From: CALAEC01 sp050692915
GTDB taxonomy: Bacteria; Actinomycetota; UBA4738; CALAEC01
Direction of reading: 5' to 3'
Length of the DNA stretch: 16,739 nucleotides
Assembly (NCBI GenBank): GCA_050692915.1
Contig: JBOGVU010000058.1
Location: 1-16,739, forward strand
Under the pieces are notes generated by a model. It ran no database searches. It saw nothing but the letters and a program-made list of their open reading frames with translations, and had not been told where the DNA came from. Positions within the stretch are counted from its first letter, which is position 1, and every line of letters begins with the position of its first letter. This document shows, in pieces, positions 7,542-14,100 of the stretch. Position numbers and translations under genes: made by a program.

Positions 7542-8171
7542 TCAGGACGCCCGCCGGTCCATCCGATCGGCCAGCTCCCGCACCTGCTCGACGGGCACGG
7601 TGCCGGTCCCCACCGAGGCCCGGAGGTAGAGGAGGAGGCGGCCCATGCGCCAGACGTACAGGACCACGGTTTCCGCGGGCGCGTCGGGGCTACCCATGAA
7701 TGCCCCGGCCTCCTCACCCAGACCGCGAGCGGGGAGTGGGTCCAGCTCTCCGGCGTCCTGATACTCGGTCCAGCCGGCCATGGCCTGGGACGCCCCCGTC
7801 TCCGACCGGAACAGCGCCGCGCGCGAGCTGAGCTGCTCGAACCCGGGCCGGGTGTCGATGGGCTCCCCCGACCGACCGGGGCGCTCGAACAGGACGCCGT
7901 ACCCGGCCACGAAGCCGGCCTCGGCGAACGCCTGCTGCTGGGACGGACAGCAGGACGACGGCCAGAACCGCTCCAGCGTGAGGGGCCCGGAGGCCCCCTC
8001 GACGAACCGCGTCCCCTCCAGACCCTCGTCCGGCCCGAGCACGAACTCCTCGAGGTCCGACGGCGAGTACGTCCTGGACCGGTCCGAGGCGGCCACGGTC
8101 CCCGTCCCGCCACAGGAGGACGCCCCGGCCATCACCAGGAGCGCCACGGACAGCGCGACGCCGCGAGTCAC
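7542..8171 (-). CDS. Putative lipoprotein of unknown function
   Basis: A 209-residue exported protein that I do not recognise. The N-terminus MTRGVALSVALLVMAGASSC is a short signal peptide ending in a lipobox-like Ala-Ser-Ser-Cys, so Cys20 is the probable lipidated residue. The -3 position is Ala rather than the preferred Leu, so lipidation is not certain. The mature part has 'WPSSCCPSQQQ' (two adjacent cysteines near residue 74), an acidic stretch, and a C-terminal segment rich in V, L and Y. It has no transmembrane helix after the signal. GTG 8171 overlaps the prfA TGA as GTGA, which fixes the start. It interrupts the usual prfA-prmC adjacency. The composition resembles sensor or stress-associated actinobacterial lipoproteins, but no function can be assigned. 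Confidence 0.75.
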   Translation of the reverse strand: MTRGVALSVALLVMAGASSCGGTGTVAASDRSRTYSPSDLEEFVLGPDEGLEGTRFVEGASGPLTLERFWPSSCCPSQQQAFAEAGFVAGYGVLFERPGRSGEPIDTRPGFEQLSSRAALFRSETGASQAMAGWTEYQDAGELDPLPARGLGEEAGAFMGSPDAPAETVVLYVWRMGRLLLYLRASVGTGTVPVEQVRELADRMDRRAS

Positions 8172-9238
8172 TCGTCCCGGCCGAGCTGCCGAGCCCGCTC
8201 CTTGGCCGCCAGCGCTTCGACGAACTCGTCCAGCTCGCCCTCCCCCAGGATCCCGTCGAGCCGGTGCGACGTCAGCCCGACCCGGTGGTCCGTGACCCGG
8301 CTCTGGGGGAAGTTGTAGGTGCGGATCTTCTCCGAGCGCTCCCCCGTCCCGACCTGGGCCCGCCGGGCGTCGGCCTCCTCCTGCTGCTTCCGTTCCTGCT
8401 CCAGCTTGAGCAGGCGGGCCCTGAGGTACCGCATCGCCTTCTCCCGGTTCTGGAGCTGGGACCGCTCCTCCTGGACGCTGATGACGATGCCGGTGGGCTT
8501 GTGCGTGAGGCGCACCGCCGAGTCGGTGGTGTTCACCGACTGCCCGCCGGGGCCCGAAGAGCGGAACACGTCGACCTGGATGTCCTCCGGCCGGACCGCC
8601 ACCTCGACCTCCTCGGCCTCCGGGAGGACCGCCACCGTGGCCGTGGAGGTGTGGATCCGGCCTCCCGACTCGGTCTCGGGGATCCGCTGGACCCGGTGGA
8701 CGCCGGACTCGTGCTTCAGCCGCGAGTACGCGCCCTCGCCCCGGATCTCCAGGACCACCTCCTTGAACCCCCCGAGGTCGGACGGGCTGGAGGACAGGAC
8801 TTCGGTCTTCCACCCTCGCCGCTCGGCGTACCGGCGGTACATCCCTAGCAGATCGGCGGCGAACAGCGCGGCCTCCTGTCCCCCCGCGCCGGCCCGGATC
8901 TCCAGGACCACGTTCTTCTGGTCGTTGGGGTCCTTCGGGAGAAGCAGGACCTCCAGCCGCTCCTCGAGCTTGCGGGCCTGCTCCTCGGCCTGGGCCGCCT
9001 CTTGCCGGTAGAACTCCCGGCTCTCGGGATCCTCCTCCGCGCGGGCCAGCGAGCGGGCTTCCTCGGCCTCGGCCAGGGCCTTCCGATACTCGTGGGAGGC
9101 CGACACGATGTCCTCGAGCTCGCGGTGCTTCCTGCCCAGGTCGCGCAGCCGTGCATGGTCGGAGGCGATGCCGGGGCTGGAGAGCTCCCGGGTCAGCTCC
9201 TCGTAGGCGCGTTCGATCTCCTCGAGCCGCTCGCGCAT
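8168..9238 (-). CDS. prfA: Peptide chain release factor 1
   Basis: A 356-residue class I release factor that recognises UAA and UAG stop codons and triggers peptide release. The peptidyl-transferase loop 'SSGPGGQSVNTTDSAVR' holds GGQ at 231-233, the substrate of PrmC. The stop-codon recognition tripeptide lies in 'QRIPETESGGRIHTS', reading P-E-T at 187-189. That is the RF1 P-x-T form and not the RF2 SPF form. The N-terminal coiled-coil domain is Glu/Arg-rich, as usual. The ATG at 9238 lies 33 bases after the DUF1385 stop, with a weak ribosome binding site. The end overlaps the lipoprotein start by four bases. Confidence 0.97.
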   Translation of the reverse strand: MRERLEEIERAYEELTRELSSPGIASDHARLRDLGRKHRELEDIVSASHEYRKALAEAEEARSLARAEEDPESREFYRQEAAQAEEQARKLEERLEVLLLPKDPNDQKNVVLEIRAGAGGQEAALFAADLLGMYRRYAERRGWKTEVLSSSPSDLGGFKEVVLEIRGEGAYSRLKHESGVHRVQRIPETESGGRIHTSTATVAVLPEAEEVEVAVRPEDIQVDVFRSSGPGGQSVNTTDSAVRLTHKPTGIVISVQEERSQLQNREKAMRYLRARLLKLEQERKQQEEADARRAQVGTGERSEKIRTYNFPQSRVTDHRVGLTSHRLDGILGEGELDEFVEALAAKERARQLGRDE

Positions 9239-9271
9239 GACGGGACCATTATCCGGGACCGGGGCTACCGG

Positions 9272-10195
9272 CTACTCGGGCTCGGGGAGGGGCGGGACGG
9301 GGGACTCGGCGGGCTCCCCCTCGGCCTCGGCCCCCTCCCGGCGGCGGACCTCCCGGAACGCCGCGATGGCCACCTCGATCTGGTCGGAGGCCGGCGGCTT
9401 GGTGGTGATCTTCTGGAGCCACAGGCCGGGGGCCATCAGGGCCCGCATGACCGGGGTGTGCTGGTGGCGAGCTCCCAGGCGGAGGGCCTCGAAGGCCAGC
9501 CCGGCGATGATGGGGATGGCCAGGATCCGGGAGCCGATCCGCCACGGCAGGCCCGGCGTGCCGAAGAACGCGAACACGAAGATCGTGAGGATCATCACGA
9601 TCAGCAGGAAGTTGGTCCCGCATCGGACGTGGAGCGTGGAGTACCGGTCCACCGAGGCCGGCTCGAGGGCGGCGTCGTCCTCGTACGCTGCGATCGTCTT
9701 GTGCTCGGCGCCGTGGTACTCGAACACCCGCCGGATCTCCTTCATCCGGCCGATCAGCGCGAGGTAGCCGAGGAACAGCAGGACCCGGAAGATCCCCTCG
9801 GCCACGTTCAGCAGGATGCTCGAACCCACCTGGTCGCGGGCGAAGTTCGACACGACGGCAGGGAGCACGATGAACACGCCGATGAAGATGATCAGCGCCA
9901 CCGTCATCGAGAAGGCCATCTGCCTGGGGGTCAGTTTCTCCTCCTCCTCGGCCGACTGGTTCGCCGAGATCGTGAGGGCCTTGATCCCGATCGACAGGGC
10001 CTGCCCCAGCGCGATCACGCCGCGCAGGCCCGGCCACCGGAGGACCCTGTACCGCTTGGCCACCGAGTCGATGTGGTGGCCCTCGAGGTGGAGGTCCCCG
10101 CCTGGCTTCCGGACGGCGATGGCCCACTGGTCGCGGCCCCGCATCATGACGCCCTCGAGGACGGCCTGTCCTCCGTAGTAGTGCTCTCGTGTCAC
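9272..10195 (-). CDS. DUF1385 family membrane protein (YqhQ-like)
   Basis: A 307-residue membrane protein of the DUF1385 family. The N-terminal signature 'YYGGQAVLEGVMMRG' (6-20) and the central 'FEYHGAEHKTI' (158-168) and 'HVRCGTNFLL' (189-198) are the conserved parts. The histidines and cysteine suggest a metal or catalytic site, but no biochemical function is established. About four hydrophobic segments are seen (near 97-115, 133-150, 196-212 and 220-237). The last 30 residues are Glu/Pro-rich and look disordered. The start is GTG 10195. In several actinobacteria and Firmicutes this gene lies just before prfA, as here. A strong hairpin lies 15 bases upstream of its start. Confidence 0.9.
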   Translation of the reverse strand: MTREHYYGGQAVLEGVMMRGRDQWAIAVRKPGGDLHLEGHHIDSVAKRYRVLRWPGLRGVIALGQALSIGIKALTISANQSAEEEEKLTPRQMAFSMTVALIIFIGVFIVLPAVVSNFARDQVGSSILLNVAEGIFRVLLFLGYLALIGRMKEIRRVFEYHGAEHKTIAAYEDDAALEPASVDRYSTLHVRCGTNFLLIVMILTIFVFAFFGTPGLPWRIGSRILAIPIIAGLAFEALRLGARHQHTPVMRALMAPGLWLQKITTKPPASDQIEVAIAAFREVRRREGAEAEGEPAESPVPPLPEPE

Positions 10196-10210
10196 CCGGC
10201 CATTGTACGG

Positions 10211-10240
10211 ACGGCCCCCCGGGGCGTCCCGGGGGGCCGT
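10211..10240 (-). terminator. Perfect 12-bp GC hairpin after ycnI; candidate terminator
   Basis: The arms 10211-10222 and 10229-10240 are exact inverted repeats (ACGGCCCCCCGG and its complement) around a 6-base loop. On the minus strand the hairpin begins 11 bases after the ycnI stop. No T-run follows it, so it is either a U-less terminator of the kind found in GC-rich actinobacteria or a transcript-stabilising or attenuating stem ahead of DUF1385. The structure is certain from sequence; its function is inferred. Confidence 0.6.
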
Positions 10241-10251
10241 TCATGTATCGC

Positions 10252-10923
10252 CTACGCCCGGCGCCGGGTCAAGGCGACGACCAGCGCGATGGCGCCGAGG
10301 CCGACCCCGACCCAGCCGAGGATCAGTGGGAAGGTCGACTCCTCTCCTTCGGCAGAGGCCCCCTCTTCGCTCGCCTCCCCGCCGGTGTTCAGCTCGGCCA
10401 GGATCCCCAGCTCCCCCTGCCCTTCCTCAGAGCCGAGGTCGACCGTGGTCACCCGAGCCGCGGGCTCGTCGGAGTCCTCGGGACCGATCCACCTGACCAC
10501 CTCGCCGGAGTCGTACGTCTGGATGGCCGCGAACTCCAGGGTGGTTACCTCGTCGGGCATCCTGGCGCTGAACCCGAACTCCTGGAACTCGTTGGGCTCG
10601 ATCTCGCCACCCTCCCAGGTGACAGCGCCCACGGTCTCGGTGAGCTCCTCACCGAAGACCTCCAGGGGCTCATCCAGCGTCTGCATCTCCACGGACCGTT
10701 CCCATCCGGGCACGTCCTGGAAGGACACGAAGGCCAGCGGAGGGAACTGCACCTCGACGCTGATGGTCGAGGCATCGTCGCGCTCCGTGGGGACCCGGAC
10801 CACGAACCGGGAGAACGAGCCGGTCACCCCCTCGGTCGGCTGAACCGTGACGTGGGCGAGTGCCGGCCCGGCGGCGACCAGCACCACCAGGACCGACGCC
10901 CATATGACCACGAGCTTTCGCAT
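10252..10923 (-). CDS. YcnI-like copper-binding protein (DUF1775), membrane-anchored
   Basis: A 223-residue exported protein. The signal peptide ends 'GPALA', leaving His24 as the mature N-terminus (AHVTVQPTEG). Bacillus subtilis YcnI binds Cu(II) through a mono-histidine brace of the N-terminal His, a glutamate and a tryptophan. Here His24, Glu47 in 'VVRVPTERDD' and Trp145 in 'EVVRWIGPED' are the matching candidates. After the domain (about 24-165) comes an acidic linker and a C-terminal transmembrane helix at about 201-219, followed by RRR, so the copper domain faces outward. The ATG at 10923 has AAGGAG at 10931-10936. It lies 12 bases after the CopC-CopD gene and is almost surely cotranscribed with it. 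The pairing of YcnI with CopCD is well known. Confidence 0.93.
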   Translation of the reverse strand: MRKLVVIWASVLVVLVAAGPALAHVTVQPTEGVTGSFSRFVVRVPTERDDASTISVEVQFPPLAFVSFQDVPGWERSVEMQTLDEPLEVFGEELTETVGAVTWEGGEIEPNEFQEFGFSARMPDEVTTLEFAAIQTYDSGEVVRWIGPEDSDEPAARVTTVDLGSEEGQGELGILAELNTGGEASEEGASAEGEESTFPLILGWVGVGLGAIALVVALTRRRA

Positions 10924-10930
10924 CAGATCA

Positions 10931-10936
10931 CTCCTT
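10931..10936 (-). promoter_or_regulatory. Ribosome binding site of ycnI
   Basis: AAGGAG seven bases before ATG 10923. It touches the last base of the CopC-CopD stop region, so the two genes are translated from one message. Confidence 0.65.
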
Positions 10937-12726
10937 CATGGGTTGACTGTGACGTGTACTCGGGTGCGTTCCTCGTCGAACTCACCCGTCCGGGCCACGA
11001 TCTCCAGGATCCACTCGCCGGGAACGGAGAGCTGGTGGCCCCGAACCAGGTACTCCCCGTGTCCCGATGGCATCGCCTCCGCAGGGATGGGACCGATGCC
11101 TTCCTCGGGCATGCGGAAGAGCACCCGGATCTCGTCGAAGTGGGCCTCTTCCTCCCCCATCATCTCCGGGGTGATGTGGATCTCGTTCAGGCCGACCCGA
11201 TTGGGGTCGACCATGATGTGGATGCCCCTGTGGCCGAGCGCCGCCTCCGTGTTGAACGGTCCCTCGACCCCCGCCGCGATCCGGGCCGGCGGGAGGTTCA
11301 CCAGGAGGGCGGTGACGGCGATGACCACCGCTCCCAGGGTGATCTCGACGCCCACCAGTCGTCGGAGGCGTCGCAGCGGCCCCCCCGCGTCGGCGGGATC
11401 CCCCTCGGCAACCGCCCGGACGATCCGCGGCTTCGTCCATCGGTTGTTGATGAAGCCGAGCGCCAGGATGGGAAGGAACGCCGCCACCTTCAGGAGGAGG
11501 GCGATCCCGTACGAGGAGTCCACCAGGGCTCTGAGAGCTCGAACCTCGGTCCACGCGCGGACGACGCCGCTCCCGACCAGCGCCGCCACGGCGATCACGG
11601 CCAGGTCGGAGAACCTGGCTACCACCGGGGCCAGAGCCCTGGCCCGAGCTTCCGGACTCAGGTCGCGCGTGGCCGGGAAGGCACCTCTGACGAGCAGGAG
11701 CAGGCCGCCCATCCACATGGCCGCAGCGACCATGTGGAGCACGTCGGCGGCGACATTCAGCGCCACCGGCTCGGTCGTGCCGGCATGGCCCGCCAGGCCC
11801 GGGGTGGCCAGGAGCGCCACGACCAGCACGCCCCCCGCGGCCACCTGCCACGAGGCCGGCCGAACGGCCACGGCGGCCGCGCCGACGCTCCGACGCGGCT
11901 CCAGCGAGCGTCGAACCGCCGGCCACATGATCGCGCAGCCCACCAGCAGCCCGAGCCGGATCAGGGAAACGATGCCGAACCGTGTCTCCGCCACCTCGGT
12001 CAGCACGTCCGGTGAGAGGGCCTCCCTGAGCGGGAGATCGGCGGCCAGCGAGCCCTGCAGGATGTACAGGACGATGGTCGACGCGACCGCCACGATCCAC
12101 GCGGTCAGCACGATGCCGCGCCAGCGGGCGGCGAAGCCGCTCTGGACTTCCTCGGACGGCACCAGGATCCGCCCCCACACCAGGATGAGGAACAGGGCCG
12201 CACCGGCCAGCAGAAGCAGGGACGCCAGGTTGAACCACCGTCCCACCGCCGCCGCCCCGGACTCGAGCGGTCCGGATCGAGCCTCTCCCCCGAGGACCTG
12301 GTCGATGATCCCCTGGGGGTTCTGACCCGGTTCGCCCACGTGGAAGACGAAGCCCTCACCGATCGGGTGCCCGTCGGCCGACACGATCCTCCAGGCCACC
12401 GTGTAGGTGCCCCGAGGCAGGTCTGGCTCCAGGGGGACTCGAACGGCATCGGGCGCCCCCGCCACGTACTCGGTCTCACCGGCGTCGACGCGACCCCCGT
12501 CGGTCCCGAAGACACGGATCGAGCCGAACGAGATCTCCACCGGCTCGTTGAACTCCATGACCACCTCAGCCGGCGCGGTGTCCACGACCTCGTCGATCCG
12601 CGGTTCGGTCGACTTCACGATCGCGTGAGCCCCGGCGGGGCCGGCTGCCAGCACCACCAGGCTGGACGCCGCAGCCAGGACACCAGTAATCGCCCGTGCG
12701 CGATGCGTTCGGCGTCCGTGCTTCAC
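10936..12726 (-). CDS. CopC-CopD fusion with C-terminal beta domain (copper handling/import)
   Basis: A 596-residue three-part protein. Residues 1-33 are a signal peptide ending 'AGA'. Residues 34-131 form a CopC domain: His34 at the mature N-terminus, 'STEPRIDEVVD', and 'SADGHPIGEGFVFHV' with Asp118 and His120, the CopC Cu(II) ligands. A CopD membrane region spans about 165-480 with roughly eight helices, including 'LAGHAGT' (His314) and 'VLHMVAAAMWMGGLLLL' (His331). The last 115 residues are a soluble beta domain with 'DPNRVGLNEIHI', like the tails of YtkA/CopD-type proteins. Together these suggest capture of copper outside and movement through the membrane. The start is GTG 12726 with AAGGAGG at 12736-12742. 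Both copper-associated domains are intact. Confidence 0.93.
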   Translation of the reverse strand: MKHGRRTHRARAITGVLAAASSLVVLAAGPAGAHAIVKSTEPRIDEVVDTAPAEVVMEFNEPVEISFGSIRVFGTDGGRVDAGETEYVAGAPDAVRVPLEPDLPRGTYTVAWRIVSADGHPIGEGFVFHVGEPGQNPQGIIDQVLGGEARSGPLESGAAAVGRWFNLASLLLLAGAALFLILVWGRILVPSEEVQSGFAARWRGIVLTAWIVAVASTIVLYILQGSLAADLPLREALSPDVLTEVAETRFGIVSLIRLGLLVGCAIMWPAVRRSLEPRRSVGAAAVAVRPASWQVAAGGVLVVALLATPGLAGHAGTTEPVALNVAADVLHMVAAAMWMGGLLLLVRGAFPATRDLSPEARARALAPVVARFSDLAVIAVAALVGSGVVRAWTEVRALRALVDSSYGIALLLKVAAFLPILALGFINNRWTKPRIVRAVAEGDPADAGGPLRRLRRLVGVEITLGAVVIAVTALLVNLPPARIAAGVEGPFNTEAALGHRGIHIMVDPNRVGLNEIHITPEMMGEEEAHFDEIRVLFRMPEEGIGPIPAEAMPSGHGEYLVRGHQLSVPGEWILEIVARTGEFDEERTRVHVTVNP

Positions 12727-12735
12727 TTCGGCTCC

Positions 12736-12742
12736 CCTCCTT
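12736..12742 (-). promoter_or_regulatory. Ribosome binding site of the CopC-CopD gene
   Basis: AAGGAGG nine bases before GTG 12726, continuing into GGGGAG nearer the start. It is the strongest Shine-Dalgarno in this part of the window, suggesting high translation independent of the gene upstream. Confidence 0.65.
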
Positions 12743-12791
12743 GGATGGGTGTCCGACGGGTTCGAGGGCCCGCCGGTGCGATGCCAAGCCC

Positions 12792-13376
12792 CTATCCAGG
12801 CGTCCCTGGGGGCCCGCGAGGGACCGCCGCGCCGGTCTCGAACCGGCTGCGAGGAACGGAGAAGTCAAGGGCGTCCCCAGGCAGCAGCACGCGGGGAGCC
12901 AGAGGTATGGGGTGGAGGAGAATAACCAGGCGATCCACGAGGTGAGCGAACAGGACCAGGAGGATCGCACCGGCCAGCGCCACGACGACCTGCGCTCCCA
13001 GGCCGATGGCCATCACCGGCTCGCTGAGGAGCTCGGTCAGGTCATGCCCGATGGCGAGCCGCTCGAGCGCCTCGAGCAGGATGAACCCGACCACCTGCAG
13101 GGTGACCAGCCGCGTGACGGTCCCGCGGATCAGGGCCGCCGGTGCACCCCGCGCCTCTCGGACCCGACCCGCAGCGAAGCCCGCCATGGACGCAACGAGG
13201 GCACCCAGCGTGAGGGCCACCAGGATCGGCCACGCCCCATGGCCCGTCGCCTCCAGCAGGTGCTCCCGGCGCACCGGGTTCGGTGCGGCCAGCCAGTAGG
13301 CCAGGACGTGCGCCACCACCACGCCGGCGGCGGCGAGGCCGCCGAGCCACAGCCGAGTCCTCAACCGGATCGGCAT
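12792..13376 (-). CDS. Four-helix membrane protein, paralogue B (unknown function)
   Basis: A 194-residue membrane protein that I do not recognise. It is clearly paralogous to the gene at 14101-14700. Both begin with 'RLRTRLWLGGLAA'. Both share a first helix with 'VAHxLA' (His23), the loop 'TGHGxWP' (His46), a second helix ending 'AGFAxGR', a third with 'QVVGFxLLExxERLA' (Glu103) and a fourth with 'AQVxVALAGAxLL'. The C-terminal 35 residues are Pro/Gly/Arg-rich and probably cytoplasmic. The frame is open to 13559, but homology to the paralogue fixes ATG 13376, ten bases after the stop of the middle gene. Conserved intramembrane His and Glu next to copper genes suggest metal, heme or proton chemistry; this is inference. 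Confidence 0.8.
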   Translation of the reverse strand: MPIRLRTRLWLGGLAAAGVVVAHVLAYWLAAPNPVRREHLLEATGHGAWPILVALTLGALVASMAGFAAGRVREARGAPAALIRGTVTRLVTLQVVGFILLEALERLAIGHDLTELLSEPVMAIGLGAQVVVALAGAILLVLFAHLVDRLVILLHPIPLAPRVLLPGDALDFSVPRSRFETGAAVPRGPPGTPG

Positions 13377-13386
13377 GCGGCCGATT

Positions 13387-13956
13387 CTAGCCGCCCCGTC
13401 GGAAGAGAGCGACCGCCTCGCCCTCTTCCTCTTCGTGTTCATCGGTAGCGGTCGACTCCTCCTCGTGCGGCTCGAACGAGATGATGGCGCTGGTGGCGAG
13501 CACGGCCACGGAAAGGCCGAGCACGACGGTGGACGAAACCAGCACTCCCCGCCCGACATCGCGTCTCATGGCACCCCTTGAAAGGAGGCCCAGGGCTCCC
13601 AGGATCACCAGCACCTGAAGGGAGGTGGCCGCGATGTCGACGAACTCGGCCGGCTCGGCCATGCCCGGCTCCGGACCCAGGGGGACCCCCACGGTTCGGC
13701 TCACCACCCACACGGCTGTGATCGCGCCATTGATCCCGATCCCGGTGAGGGCGACCACGCGGCTGGGCCGTGCCACGACCCAGATCGCCCACAGGATCTG
13801 CAGCCACGCCGCCCCCGCGAAGAACAGACCGAAGGCCCAGTACTCGTCGAAGTGAACCTGTATGACCGCGATGTGGATGGCGCCGGCCCCGGCCGAGAAG
13901 ATGGCTGTCGCGTTTCCGAGCAGGTCGGAGAACCGACTTGATTCGGAACCTCTCAT
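13387..13956 (-). CDS. Membrane protein with conserved His helix and Glu/His-rich tail
   Basis: A 189-residue protein with about five hydrophobic segments (13-34, 39-62, 66-86, 110-127, 138-160) and no named domain that I can assign. The first two helices carry 'AGAIHIAVIQVHFDEYW' and 'AFGLFFAGAAWLQ', with His28 and His35. I believe similar His-x6-His-Phe motifs occur in other actinobacterial membrane proteins, but cannot verify it here. The C-terminus 'EPHEEESTATDEHEEEEGE' is an acidic, His-containing tail (His164 and His174) that could bind metal. The start is uncertain. GTG 14019 opens the frame 21 codons earlier without a ribosome binding site, while ATG 13956 overlaps the stop of a short leader with a good one. 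It lies between two paralogous membrane genes. Confidence 0.75.
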   Translation of the reverse strand: MRGSESSRFSDLLGNATAIFSAGAGAIHIAVIQVHFDEYWAFGLFFAGAAWLQILWAIWVVARPSRVVALTGIGINGAITAVWVVSRTVGVPLGPEPGMAEPAEFVDIAATSLQVLVILGALGLLSRGAMRRDVGRGVLVSSTVVLGLSVAVLATSAIISFEPHEEESTATDEHEEEEGEAVALFRRGG

Positions 13957-13991
13957 CGCCCCGGAGAGGTGCGCCTGCGTCCTTCCGCCAT
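13953..13991 (-). CDS. Possible 12-codon leader peptide coupled to the membrane gene
   Basis: ATG 13991 is preceded at five bases by GGGAGG (13997-14002), the only good Shine-Dalgarno in this gap. The frame reads MAEGRRRTSPGR and stops at 13953-13955. The TGA overlaps ATG 13956 of the next gene as ATGA. Its basic RRR run and its coupling suggest a leader that delivers ribosomes to the downstream start. It could instead be a chance frame inside a longer membrane gene that starts at GTG 14019, so confidence is modest. Confidence 0.35.
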   Translation of the reverse strand: MAEGRRRTSPGR

Positions 13992-13996
13992 TGGAG

Positions 13997-14002
13997 CCTC
14001 CC
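13997..14002 (-). promoter_or_regulatory. Shine-Dalgarno before the possible leader peptide
   Basis: GGGAGG five bases before ATG 13991. There is no comparable site before ATG 13956 or GTG 14019, so it bears directly on where translation of the membrane gene begins. Confidence 0.45.
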
Positions 14003-14100
14003 GTAGCTCGTCGGTTCACAGCAGGCCGGGATCGGCCGCCCCACTGGCTCCCTCGTCGGTGGCCATGTTCGAGGTCACCGATCTCGACGACGACTTTCCT

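Noticed and set aside
9002..10843. Very long plus-strand frames opposite prfA, DUF1385 and ycnI, and others of the same kind elsewhere (for example 10189-12015 and 10847-12325)
   Set aside because: They are GC-rich shadows of recognised minus-strand genes. Their translations are low-complexity Arg/Pro/Gly-rich and match no family.
13377..13559. N-terminal extension of paralogue B
   Set aside because: It overlaps the tail of the middle membrane gene in another register. The first shared residues with paralogue A begin at ATG 13376.
14024..14037. GGCCG-GGAT-CGGCC hairpin between paralogue A and the leader
   Set aside because: A five-pair stem in a 70% GC background is expected by chance and has no U-run.
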